From: Saprospiraceae bacterium
GTDB lineage: Bacteria > Bacteroidota > Bacteroidia > Chitinophagales > Saprospiraceae
DNA: 37,450 bases
Assembly (NCBI GenBank): GCA_028282725.1
Contig: JANQHF010000102.1
Coordinates: forward strand, 1 to 37,450
Direction: 5' to 3'
Shown here: in pieces, positions 25,554 to 33,217 of the stretch
Layout of the letters: each line of letters starts with the position of its first letter
How positions within the stretch are numbered: position 1 is the first letter of the stretch
The notes under the pieces: generated by a model
The model's database searches: none
The model's input: only the letters and a program-made list of their open reading frames with translations
What the model was told of the DNA's origin: nothing
Program-made: the position numbers and the translations under genes

Positions 25554-26492
25554 TTAGATATACACCTTGAATTGGGACCGAATTTGATTGTACAGATCCA
25601 CGAGACCTTCTTTCAGCCCGATCGACGCCTTCCAACCTAATTGATTAATTCGACTCACGTCCAGCCTTTTTCTCATCATTCCGTCCGGTTTCGTAAGATC
25701 GTGTTTAAAAATTCCTGTAAAGCCCGTTATTTGTTTCAATAGTTGGGCCAGTTCAAGGATTGAAATGTCTTTTCCCGTACCAACATTGATATGTCCGGCG
25801 TCATCATAATTCTTCATAAGAAATAATGCGGCATCTGCCATGTCATCTACATGCATAAATTCTCTTCTCGGTTTTCCACTACCCCATATCTCGACATATT
25901 CAGCATCTTTTGCTGCAGCTTCAATGAATTTGCGAAACAGCGCAGGAAGAACATGACAATGATGAAGATCATAACTATCATTTGGTCCATAAAGATTGGT
26001 AGGCATGACAGAGATAAAATTACAGCCATACTGGTCCCTGTAGGCATCGCACATTTTGATACCTGCAATCTTTGCGATCGCATAGGATTCGTTGGTTTCC
26101 TCAAGAGCACCGGTCAGAAGAGCTTCTTCCGAAATGGGTTGTGCTGCCATTTTCGGATAAACACACGAGGATCCTAAGTTTAAAAGCTTCGTAACACCAT
26201 GTCTAAATGCCGAATGGATTACATTGGTCTGGATCATGATGTTATCGTAATAGAATTCTGCCCTAAGTGTATTGTTGGCATGAATTCCCCCAACTTTTGC
26301 GGCGGCAAGAAAGACGTATTTGGGGCGGTAGTCATAAATGAAATCATCCACTTCTGACTGAGATCTTAAATCAAGATCTTCTGATGATATCATCAATAGG
26401 TTATCATAACCCTCATTTTTGAGTTTACGCACGATTGCAGATCCCACCATTCCTGTATGACCCGCAACATATATTAATGCTTGCTTATCCAT
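25554..26492 (-). CDS. fcl: GDP-L-fucose synthase
   Basis: 312 aa SDR enzyme that epimerises and reduces GDP-4-keto-6-deoxymannose to GDP-L-fucose. NADP loop 'VAGHTGMVGSAIVRKL' (9-24), 'AAKVGGIHANNT', 'NLGSSCVYPKMAAQPISEEALLTG' and the Y137-x3-K141 pair in 'NESYAIAKIAG' are the full GDP-fucose synthase signature. Length is typical. GDP-mannose 4,6-dehydratase (gmd), which makes its substrate, is not in the window. It is the first gene of the long minus-strand glycan operon and is divergent from dapF. Confidence 0.94.
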   Translation of the reverse strand: MDKQALIYVAGHTGMVGSAIVRKLKNEGYDNLLMISSEDLDLRSQSEVDDFIYDYRPKYVFLAAAKVGGIHANNTLRAEFYYDNIMIQTNVIHSAFRHGVTKLLNLGSSCVYPKMAAQPISEEALLTGALEETNESYAIAKIAGIKMCDAYRDQYGCNFISVMPTNLYGPNDSYDLHHCHVLPALFRKFIEAAAKDAEYVEIWGSGKPRREFMHVDDMADAALFLMKNYDDAGHINVGTGKDISILELAQLLKQITGFTGIFKHDLTKPDGMMRKRLDVSRINQLGWKASIGLKEGLVDLYNQIRSQFKVYI

Positions 26493-26566
26493 TGCTTCAT
26501 TTGTGAGAAAACGAAAATTAAATTCAAATCCGCCGTGTGGTCATTCCAAATTTCAATGTAATCACA

Positions 26567-26583
26567 TTTCTTTGCAAAAGAAA
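26567..26583. promoter_or_regulatory. inverted repeat in the fcl-dapF divergent gap
   Basis: TTTCTTT, three bases, AAAGAAA: a perfect 7-bp inverted repeat in the 136-bp gap that must hold the promoter of the 19-kb glycan operon and probably that of dapF. It could be an operator, but its A/T-rich arms make chance occurrence quite possible. Confidence 0.3.
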
Positions 26584-26628
26584 CAAATCAGTTAGAATAA
26601 GAAATTATCGAATTTTTAAAATGAATCA

Positions 26629-27417
26629 ATGAAGATACCTTTTTATAAATACCAGGGTGCTGGGAATGATTTTGTGATCCTGGATCAACGTGAACAAGTG
26701 TTTGTAAAGAAGGATGCTCAGAGGATCATTTCTAGGATCTGCGATCGAAAATTTGGTATTGGGGCTGATGGATTGATCATTCTTGGAAACTCATCTGGTG
26801 CAGATTTCAGTATGGATTATTTTAATGCCGATGGAAGGCCCAGTTCAATGTGTGGAAATGGAGGACGATGTATTGTCAGTCTTGCATCAAAAATAAATGT
26901 CATTCAATCTCAAAAATGCATATTTGAGGCAGTGGATGGCCAACACGAAGCTACGTTGCTGATAGATGACCTGGTTTCGCTGAAAATGAATGATGTACAG
27001 CACATTAAAGAAGATAGGGGGGATTTTATACTGGACACAGGGTCACCGCATTTCGTCCGGTTTGAGCAAAATCTTGAATTGCTGGATGTTGAAAAGGAGG
27101 CTAAAAAAATTCGGTATAGCGAAGAATTCAGCTCACAAGGTATTAATGTAAATTTCATTCGGGAAAATGACCATCAACTGGAAATTCGAACTTATGAACG
27201 AGGTGTCGAAGCAGAAACCCTCGCCTGCGGTACAGGTGTAACGGCCGCCGCTCTCGTTGCAGCTGCAAGAAATGGGATGAGTACGGGCAGTTACGATGTA
27301 AAGGCCAGGGGAGGAAAACTGACAGTCTCATATGAACGTGATGGATCCGGATTCAAGAATATTTGGTTGACCGGACCTGCTGTATTTGTATTTGAGGGAG
27401 TCATCGAAATTGAATAA
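26629..27417 (+). CDS. dapF: diaminopimelate epimerase
   Basis: 262 aa. Interconverts LL- and meso-diaminopimelate for lysine and peptidoglycan synthesis in the cytoplasm. The two catalytic cysteines are C75 ('SSMCGNGGRC') and C200 ('TLACGTGVTAAAL'); 'KYQGAGNDFVILD' at the N-terminus and 'GIGADGL' are also standard. Length is normal, ATG start without a clear Shine-Dalgarno sequence. It is unrelated to the divergent glycan operon and converges with the TPR gene; the 18-bp repeat array lies between the two. Confidence 0.96.
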   Translation: MKIPFYKYQGAGNDFVILDQREQVFVKKDAQRIISRICDRKFGIGADGLIILGNSSGADFSMDYFNADGRPSSMCGNGGRCIVSLASKINVIQSQKCIFEAVDGQHEATLLIDDLVSLKMNDVQHIKEDRGDFILDTGSPHFVRFEQNLELLDVEKEAKKIRYSEEFSSQGINVNFIRENDHQLEIRTYERGVEAETLACGTGVTAAALVAAARNGMSTGSYDVKARGGKLTVSYERDGSGFKNIWLTGPAVFVFEGVIEIE

Positions 27418-27435
27418 ATAAGCAGTATTCAAGAA

Positions 27436-27478
27436 GGGTGACGACTTTAAGTGGGGTGACGACTTTAAGTCGGGTGTC
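27436..27478. repeat. 18-bp tandem repeat with internal palindrome (array A)
   Basis: Two full units, gggtgacgactttaagtg and gggtgacgactttaagtc, then a partial gggtg. Each unit is a 7-base spacer (gggtgac) plus the 11-base palindrome gactt-t-aagtc (one end base changed in unit 1). The array sits between the convergent stops of dapF and the TPR gene, where it could also act as a bidirectional terminator. An inverted related array is at 30151-30200. Confidence 0.8.
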
Positions 27479-27486
27479 ATTTTCGT

Positions 27487-27816
27487 TCAAAAGCCCATTT
27501 CCAACTCAAAATTCATCTTGGCATTCATCAATTCAGATAATGCATGCTGGTCACCTAACTTCTGAGCAATTAGAATGCCCTCTTCATAGGTCCTGGCCGC
27601 TTCTTTTACCAATTCAAGTTCAGCATATGCAGCGGCCAGATGATAGTAAAGTCCGACATATTCAGGATTCATATTTTTTAATTGGTTGTAATGGTCTATA
27701 GCTGTTTCGAGTTGCTCCAGCTTGGTGTATTCCTGGGCGATGGCAAACAGGAGAAACTCATCGTTGGGATCCTCCTTTAACATTCCCGTCAACTGTTGTA
27801 AGCGCCAATTATCCAT
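27487..27816 (-). CDS. small tetratricopeptide-repeat protein
   Basis: 109 aa, made almost entirely of about three TPR units ('DEFLLFAIAQEYTKLEQLETAIDHYNQLKNMNP' then 'EYVGLYYHLAAAYAELELVKEAARTYEEGI'). No signal peptide, so cytoplasmic; TPR units mediate protein-protein contacts. ATG start at 27816. It is divergent from etfB with a 73-bp gap and has no obvious operon partner. No specific function can be named. Confidence 0.82.
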   Translation of the reverse strand: MDNWRLQQLTGMLKEDPNDEFLLFAIAQEYTKLEQLETAIDHYNQLKNMNPEYVGLYYHLAAAYAELELVKEAARTYEEGILIAQKLGDQHALSELMNAKMNFELEMGF

Positions 27817-27829
27817 CTGTACAGATATG

Positions 27830-27858
27830 CCAATTTAGATTTACTTTTGCGGGATCAA
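27830..27858 (-). promoter_or_regulatory. candidate promoter of the TPR gene
   Basis: On the minus strand TTG (27858-27856), an 18-base spacer, then TAAATTGG (27837-27830), which differs from the -7 consensus TAnnTTTG at one base. It lies 14 bases before the ATG at 27816, so the leader would be very short. Confidence 0.35.
27842..27849 (+). promoter_or_regulatory. candidate -7 box (TACTTTTG) for etfBA
   Basis: An exact TAnnTTTG match 41 bases before the etfB ATG at 27890. There is no obvious -33 TTG at the usual distance. etfB also has an unusually good purine-rich ribosome site (aagagg) at 27881-27886, three bases before the ATG. Confidence 0.4.
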
Positions 27859-27889
27859 AAATATCAGATTAATTCAAATCAAGAGGTAG

Positions 27890-28630
27890 ATGAAATTACT
27901 GGTCTGCATTACAAAAACACCAGAAACCACCGCAAAGATTGCTTTCACAGATGGTGATTCCAAGTTTGATGAAAACGGCGTCCAATTCATAATGAATCCA
28001 TACGATGAATGGTATGCTCTGGTCAGAGCACTGGAATTAAAGGAACAAGCAGGAGGCACTGTTACTGTAGTTAATGTGGGCCCTGCGTCCAATGATGTAA
28101 TCATTCGAAAGGCATTGGCAATTGGAGCGGATGATGCAGTGCGGATCAATGCCGAACCCTTAAGTGCGGAGCACGTCGCCGCCAATATTGCCAACTATAC
28201 AAGAGACAAAGGATATGACATCATTTTTAGTGGTAAGGAATCAATTGACTATAACGGGTCCGAGGTGGGTGGAATGATTGCAGGTCATTTGGATATTCCT
28301 TTTGTTTCATATGCTTCTCATATGGATCACGACGGAAGCTCGGCAACAATTTCAAGAGATATCGAAGGGGGGGTCGAAGTATTGAAGATCGAGGGAGCTT
28401 TTGTGGTTTCTGCAGCAAAGGGGTTAGCAGAACAGCGAATTCCAAATATGCGCGGTATCATGATGGCTAAAAGAAAACCACTCGAAGTGGTCGATCCTAC
28501 AGTCTCGGAATCAAAGACAAGTGTAGTGGGCTTTGAATTACCCCCGGTAAAAGGAGGAATTAAAATGATCGATCCGGAAGATATGGATGAACTGGTCAGA
28601 TTACTACACGAAGAGGCCAAGGTCATTTAA
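27890..28630 (+). CDS. etfB: electron transfer flavoprotein, beta subunit
   Basis: 246 aa. Binds AMP and, with EtfA, passes electrons from acyl-CoA and other dehydrogenases to the quinone pool. 'MKLLVCITKTPETTAKI', 'NPYDEWYALVRALELKE' and 'ALAIGADDAVRI' are typical; 'DIIFSGKESIDYNGSEVGGMIAGHLDIPFVSY' contains the conserved EtfB nucleotide-binding loop. Length is normal. It is followed by etfA after 14 bp, forming a two-gene operon. No acyl-CoA dehydrogenase or ETF-quinone oxidoreductase gene is adjacent. Confidence 0.96.
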   Translation: MKLLVCITKTPETTAKIAFTDGDSKFDENGVQFIMNPYDEWYALVRALELKEQAGGTVTVVNVGPASNDVIIRKALAIGADDAVRINAEPLSAEHVAANIANYTRDKGYDIIFSGKESIDYNGSEVGGMIAGHLDIPFVSYASHMDHDGSSATISRDIEGGVEVLKIEGAFVVSAAKGLAEQRIPNMRGIMMAKRKPLEVVDPTVSESKTSVVGFELPPVKGGIKMIDPEDMDELVRLLHEEAKVI

Positions 28631-28644
28631 AAAAAGTAAAAATT

Positions 28645-29601
28645 ATGTCAGTAGTTGTATTAGCAGAACATACAGGAGGAAAATTCAAGAAAGCTGCATT
28701 TGAAGCAGTGCATTACGGCCACCTGACAGCACAGAGTCTTGGTGGAAATTGTATTGCCGTGGTTGTCGGTAACTCCGACGATGCCCGTCAGTTAGGTGTA
28801 TATGGTGCATCTAAAGTTGTCAAAGTACCTTATGAAGGTCCATTTGACAGCAGGATATATGCACACGCTCTCGGTGCTGTAGCAAGTCAAAACTCCGCTC
28901 ACACAATTGTTGTGAACCATTCTTCGACGGGCAAATCTCTTTGTGGTCGGTTGTCTGTTCAATGGGACGCTGGAAGTCTCAGTCAGGTGAATTCGGTGCC
29001 TGTTACCAATGAAGCAGGAATTTCTGTCAAAAAACCTGTTTTTTCAGGAAAGGCAGTTGCAACTTTCAAAATAGAAGGCCCAAGGCGTGTATTGTCCCTT
29101 ATGGGCAATGCCATTGCACCACAAGAAGTGAGCAGTCCATGTCCTGTGGAAGAAAGTGCAATTGAACTGCCAGACAGCCAGGTGAGTGTGGTTGAGACCA
29201 AAACTGTAGATGGCGTAGTGCCGTTGCCCGAGGCAGAACTGGTTGTCTCTGCAGGACGCGGTATGAAGGGGCCCGAAAACTGGGGCATAATTGAGGAATT
29301 GGCGACTACCATTGGGGCCACTACAGCCTGCTCACGTCCTGTGGCGGATACGGGATGGCGTCCACATCATGAACACGTAGGTCAGACAGGAGTTGCTATT
29401 CGTCCCAACCTTTACATTGCAGCTGGGATTTCGGGAGCCATCCAACATTTGGCCGGGGTGAATAGCTCCAAATGTATTGTCGTCATCAATAAAGATCCTG
29501 AAGCACCTTTTTTCAAAGTGGCGGACTATGGTGTTTGTGCCGATCTCTTTGACGTGGTGCCAAGGTTGACCGAGGCCTTCAGGAAATTCAAGAGTCAGTA
29601 G
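28645..29601 (+). CDS. etfA: electron transfer flavoprotein, alpha subunit
   Basis: 318 aa. The FAD-binding C-terminal domain is clear: '[14 protein letters not shown]', '[26 protein letters not shown]', '[17 protein letters not shown]' and '[20 protein letters not shown]'. The N-terminal ~190 residues pack against EtfB. Length is normal and the order etfB-etfA is usual. Cytoplasmic electron carrier with EtfB. Confidence 0.97.
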   Translation: MSVVVLAEHTGGKFKKAAFEAVHYGHLTAQSLGGNCIAVVVGNSDDARQLGVYGASKVVKVPYEGPFDSRIYAHALGAVASQNSAHTIVVNHSSTGKSLCGRLSVQWDAGSLSQVNSVPVTNEAGISVKKPVFSGKAVATFKIEGPRRVLSLMGNAIAPQEVSSPCPVEESAIELPDSQVSVVETKTVDGVVPLPEAELVVSAGRGMKGPENWGIIEELATTIGATTACSRPVADTGWRPHHEHVGQTGVAIRPNLYIAAGISGAIQHLAGVNSSKCIVVINKDPEAPFFKVADYGVCADLFDVVPRLTEAFRKFKSQ

Positions 29602-29629
29602 AAGTGAATATAATTAACTCGTTGATCGG

Positions 29630-29923
29630 TTAAGCAGCCAAAGCATGTTTGGTTCTGCTGATTTTCTTTAAATTTAGATGATTCCAATATTGTTTAAAAA
29701 TCATAGCTGCTATTTTAGATTTAATTCTTGATTCAAGACCGGCGTATGACTTGGCATAGTTTCTCTTCAAGATGAGATCGTCAGAGTATTGACTGAATAC
29801 TGTTTTGATTCTTTTTCTCTGAATTTTCAAGTGATAGGGATATTCTTTGTACTCTTTTTGATTTGTTCGATTTGGCAATGATAAATTGGTTTCCCAATTG
29901 GTGAATAGGTTCGATTGTACAGG
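29630..29923 (-). pseudogene. IS982-family transposase remnant (C-terminal end)
   Basis: The frame, open from 29923 to the stop at 29630, has no normal start (the first usable codon is a TTG at 29878) and corresponds only to the last third of an IS982-type transposase: 'NRTNQKEYKEYPYH', 'QRKRIKTVFSQYSDDLILKRNYAKSYAGLESRIKSKIAA' and the C-terminal 'HALAA'. The N-terminal part with the other catalytic acidic residues is missing; a stop at 29924-29926 and unrelated sequence lie upstream. No terminal inverted repeats were found. A decayed insertion. Confidence 0.7.
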
Positions 29924-30150
29924 TTAGACATGCTCATTAAACTGGACAATTTGTACAAATGAGATCCTTAAGGTGCGGTCGCCCGCGGAATAAAAACCAT
30001 CAGTGAGAAAAAAATGAATGTTCCATTCAAAGGACAGATAAACGTCTGAAAGGGAATGATCAAAATTCCCGTACTCATTAATAGGTTGGAAACGATCAAA
30101 TTTTGATCAGTCGTCTATTTCGAATGATAGATAATCCGGATGCACGGCAA
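29924..30150. other. gene-poor stretch between the IS remnant and repeat array B
   Basis: No coding frame, RNA gene or clear regulatory structure was recognised. Together with the transposase remnant and the repeat array it forms a ~760-bp scar between etfA and larE. Confidence 0.5.
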
Positions 30151-30200
30151 GCGTCACCCAACTTGAAGTTGGCACCCGACTTAAAGTCGTCACCCGAATT
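30151..30200. repeat. 18-bp repeat array B, inverted relative to array A
   Basis: Read on the minus strand it is gggtgac-gactttaagtc-gggtgcc-aacttcaagtt-gggtgacgc. The stretch 30178-30195 is the exact reverse complement of 27454-27471. The second palindrome differs from the first at its outer pair (G:C changed to A:T on both arms) and at the centre, so the palindrome is preserved. It lies about 170 bp upstream of larE. Confidence 0.8.
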
Positions 30201-30365
30201 AAAAATAACCTTATTTACATCAAATTCAATAGTACAAATTGTTGTTTGGGCTTTTGGACGTCAAGATGGTCGATTTTGGTTGCTTTCGGTAGGAAATGGT
30301 TTGTTTGCATAATCAGAGTTTATAGTATTCGGAATACTTCATTACCTTGTAAAAAAGGATCGATT

Positions 30366-31166
30366 TTGATTGAAGAATATGTAAACAAACTCAAAGAATG
30401 GTTCGCTGAGAAAACAGGAACCATTACGGCATTTTCTGGTGGAGTTGATTCAACGCTTGTTTTGTACTTGTCGAACTATTTCATGGGCTCAAGGGGTATT
30501 GGATGCATTTCTATCTCTCCAAGTCTCAAAAGGAAGGATTATGCATTCGCGATCCAATTTTGTGAACAATACGACATAGGATTAGAGCTTGTCGAGACCA
30601 GGGAACTCCTGGATGAAAACTACTTCTCCAACCCTGGAAACCGATGCTATTTTTGCAAGAGTCATTTGTACAAGACGCTCGAAATAATCAGTGCCAAATA
30701 TCCGGGTTACCAAATCTTAAATGGTACAAATACCGACGACCTTGGCGATTATCGCCCCGGACTCATTGCAGCGACTGAAAATCAAATCCATTCACCTCTG
30801 GTTGAATGTTCCATCGATAAACAAACAGTCCGGGAGCTTGCCAGGCATTTTGGATTACCGAATTGGGAGAAGCCAGCCAGCCCATGTCTCAGTTCACGTG
30901 TTCCTTATGGTGATCGCATCACGTTAGAGAAGTTATCCCAAATTGAGAAAGCCGAGGCGATCCTGAACCGGTTTGGTTTTGGCGATGTCCGGGTCAGACA
31001 TTTTGGTAAGCTTGCTAAAATTGAAGTACCCGGTTACCAGATATCTGAATTGAATGTGCGCATAGAAGAAATTTCCAAGAAGATACTGGAATTGGGATTT
31101 GATGAAATCATTGTCGATGAAGAAGGTTTGGTTTCCGGCAAATTAAACAGGGCGCTCAATATTTGA
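30366..31166 (+). CDS. larE: ATP-dependent sacrificial sulfur transferase LarE
   Basis: 266 aa from a TTG at 30366. An ATG at 30246 would add 40 residues unlike the family, whereas the TTG has an AAGGA at 30355-30359, six bases upstream. It adenylates and thiolates the two carboxylates of the pyridinium nucleotide made by LarB, in the nickel-pincer nucleotide (NPN) pathway. P-loop SGGVDS at 24-29. Cys174 in 'PASPCLSSRVPYG' is at the place of the sacrificial cysteine of the Lactobacillus enzyme. C94 and C97 ('NRCYFCKSHLY') add a CxxC pair; LarE proteins with three such cysteines have been reported to carry an iron-sulphur cluster, so this one may be catalytic rather than sacrificial (inference). 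First gene of larEBC. Confidence 0.92.
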   Translation: MIEEYVNKLKEWFAEKTGTITAFSGGVDSTLVLYLSNYFMGSRGIGCISISPSLKRKDYAFAIQFCEQYDIGLELVETRELLDENYFSNPGNRCYFCKSHLYKTLEIISAKYPGYQILNGTNTDDLGDYRPGLIAATENQIHSPLVECSIDKQTVRELARHFGLPNWEKPASPCLSSRVPYGDRITLEKLSQIEKAEAILNRFGFGDVRVRHFGKLAKIEVPGYQISELNVRIEEISKKILELGFDEIIVDEEGLVSGKLNRALNI

Positions 31167-31170
31167 TTTG

Positions 31171-31824
31171 ATGAAGACATTCAATATTGACGAAGAACGC
31201 CATCAACGGATTGGATTTCCGGAAATCGTATACGGTCGATCCAAACCATTGGACTACGTAAGGAACATCCTGGAATATTATACCGACAAAGGAGAAAATA
31301 CATTGATTACAAAACTACAAAGCCAAAAGGCCGACATACTTTCGGAAGAATACCAACACTCCTTTTACGACCCCGTATCTGAGGTATTCATCCTTCGAAA
31401 AACCGAAAATGATGATACAAATGCAAAAGTCGCTATTCTTTCCGGAGGCACTTCGGATGCCTTCATTGTAAATGAGGTATACTATACGCTTTCCTTCCTG
31501 GGCGTTCCATCTGAGAGGATAATGGATATCGGTGTCTCCGGTATCCATAGACTCCTTACGAGAGTCGAAAAAATCCGTCAATATGATGTTTTAATTGTAG
31601 TGGCCGGCTTTGAAGGTGCATTACCCACGGTGGTGGGAGGCCTTTTGCCGCAGCCCGTGATTGCCGTTCCAACCAGTGTAGGCTACGGAGTTTCAAAAAA
31701 TGGCCAGGCAGCTTTATCCACGATGCTCTCGAGTTGCGCCAACGGGATTACGGTAGTCAATATTGATAACGGCTATGGAGCAGCCATAGCAGCTATACGA
31801 ATTCTGAATATGATAGGGAGATGA
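31171..31824 (+). CDS. larB: pyridinium-3,5-biscarboxylic acid mononucleotide synthase LarB
   Basis: 217 aa from the ATG at 31171, four bases after the larE stop (an in-frame TTG lies just before it at 31168). LarB carboxylates nicotinic acid adenine dinucleotide at C5 and cleaves it, the first step towards NPN. The PurE-like domain (about 85-217) shows 'VAILSGGTSDAFIVNE', 'VVAGFEGALPTVVGGL', 'VPTSVGYG' and 'LSSCANGITVVNIDNGYGAA'; C189 in the last motif is the conserved cysteine proposed to bond with the substrate. Its stop overlaps the larC start by 4 bases (ATGA). Confidence 0.93.
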   Translation: MKTFNIDEERHQRIGFPEIVYGRSKPLDYVRNILEYYTDKGENTLITKLQSQKADILSEEYQHSFYDPVSEVFILRKTENDDTNAKVAILSGGTSDAFIVNEVYYTLSFLGVPSERIMDIGVSGIHRLLTRVEKIRQYDVLIVVAGFEGALPTVVGGLLPQPVIAVPTSVGYGVSKNGQAALSTMLSSCANGITVVNIDNGYGAAIAAIRILNMIGR

Positions 31825-33191
31825 GCAGAAATTTATACATCGAACCATTCTCAGGAGCATCAGGCGATATGTTTCTCTCCGCACTATGTTCTTTGACCGA
31901 ATCTTATGATCTGATTGAAAATCTACCTGAACTCTTGAATCTGAAGGACGGCAAAGTGGAAATACACCAGGTTAATAAGAATGGCATTGTATGTAAACAT
32001 GTGAAAATAATTGACTTAAATCCCGAAGCGGATCATCATCACCATCACCACGATCATGGCCATGCACATACTCATGATCATCATGAGCACAGGCATCTAT
32101 CGGATTATATCAAAATTGCGAGACATAAGCTTGCTCACATTTTTGGGATCCATCATCACCACCATCATGAACACGGTCACCACCACAGCCATACCCATCA
32201 TCATGAACATCAGCGAGGATTGCAGGAGATCCATGATATCATCGATAAGGGAGAAATCACAGACGGCGCCAAAAAGATTGCAAGGGAGATCTTCCAGATT
32301 GTGGGCAGGTCGGAATCAAAAATTCACCACATCCCGATTGATCAAATCCACTTTCATGAGTTGAGCGGAGTGGACTCTATCCTGGATATTGTGGGATGTG
32401 CGGTTTTACTGGATAAGCTGGATATTGAGAGATCCTATTGTGATCCTATCTGTACCGGATTTGGAATGGTAAAGACACAACATGGCGTTTTACCGGTACC
32501 CGCACCAGCTACTCAGGACATTTTGAAAGGTATGCCCAATTATAAAGGCAGGGAAGAAGGTGAAAAATTGACACCAACGGGGGCGGCAATCATAAAGTAC
32601 TTGAATCCCGAATTTCGCATCCCGTATTTTCAAACCGTCAAGTCGGCATATGGGCCAGGTCAAAAAGACTTCAGGAATGCCAATGTAATCCGACTTTCTA
32701 CAGTAGAGATCTCAGAAGTAGCCAATGATCAAAAAAATGGTGAACATAAAATGTTTATGATAGAATGTAATATTGATGATGCTTCACCTGAAATCTTAGG
32801 AGCGGATTTCCAGGAAAATTTGTTTGGTCAGGGGGCCGTGGATTTTGTTATAGAATCGACGCAAATGAAAAAAGGAAGGCCGGGATTAAAGCTGTCCGTC
32901 CTGACCATTGATCAAAACCTCGACAAGGTTGCTGACTTCATTCTCGAGAATACGACCTCGATCGGAGTCCGGTATTACCCGGTCAGGCGTAAAACTTTAC
33001 TGCGAAAAATGTTGACTGTAGAAACCAAATATGGTCCGGTAACTGTAAAAGAAGTGACAACTCCTTCCGGGAAAAAAAGACATAAGATAGAATTTGAGTC
33101 CATATCGGAAGTTAGAAAAAAACACAAACTGAATTTCACGGATTTGCAGGAAGAACTATACCGTGAAGTACTCAATCAATTGCATCAATAA
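31821..33191 (+). CDS. larC: nickel insertase LarC, histidine-rich
   Basis: 456 aa. Inserts nickel into the dithiocarboxylated pincer nucleotide with use of CTP, completing NPN. 'LYIEPFSGASGDMFLSAL' at the N-terminus, 'HFHELSGVDSILDIVG' and 'LTPTGAAIIKYL' in the first half, and 'IECNIDDASPEILG' with 'KKGRPGLKLSVLT' in the second half cover both LarC1 and LarC2. In Lactobacillus these are joined by a programmed frameshift; here they form one continuous frame. Two strikingly His-rich stretches (residues 72-92 and 111-130) are inserted near residue 70-130, presumably for nickel storage or capture. larA is not in the window. Confidence 0.94.
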   Translation: MSRNLYIEPFSGASGDMFLSALCSLTESYDLIENLPELLNLKDGKVEIHQVNKNGIVCKHVKIIDLNPEADHHHHHHDHGHAHTHDHHEHRHLSDYIKIARHKLAHIFGIHHHHHHEHGHHHSHTHHHEHQRGLQEIHDIIDKGEITDGAKKIAREIFQIVGRSESKIHHIPIDQIHFHELSGVDSILDIVGCAVLLDKLDIERSYCDPICTGFGMVKTQHGVLPVPAPATQDILKGMPNYKGREEGEKLTPTGAAIIKYLNPEFRIPYFQTVKSAYGPGQKDFRNANVIRLSTVEISEVANDQKNGEHKMFMIECNIDDASPEILGADFQENLFGQGAVDFVIESTQMKKGRPGLKLSVLTIDQNLDKVADFILENTTSIGVRYYPVRRKTLLRKMLTVETKYGPVTVKEVTTPSGKKRHKIEFESISEVRKKHKLNFTDLQEELYREVLNQLHQ

Positions 33192-33217
33192 AAATTGGAA
33201 TTTCAAATTGTCCTATC

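Noticed and set aside
27436-27478. Short CRISPR array
   Set aside because: Units are 18 bp, directly abutting, with palindromic cores and no unique spacers; no cas genes in the window.
30103-30312. 69-codon plus-strand frame upstream of larE
   Set aside because: Its middle ('NLKLAPDLKSSPELK') is just the 18-bp repeat array B read in one frame; no family resemblance.
30246-30365. 40-residue N-terminal extension of LarE
   Set aside because: Unlike LarE proteins, which begin close to the SGGVDS loop; the TTG at 30366 has a Shine-Dalgarno sequence and gives the family's normal length.
31821-33191. Programmed frameshift between LarC1 and LarC2
   Set aside because: Both halves are in one uninterrupted frame, so no frameshift is needed here.
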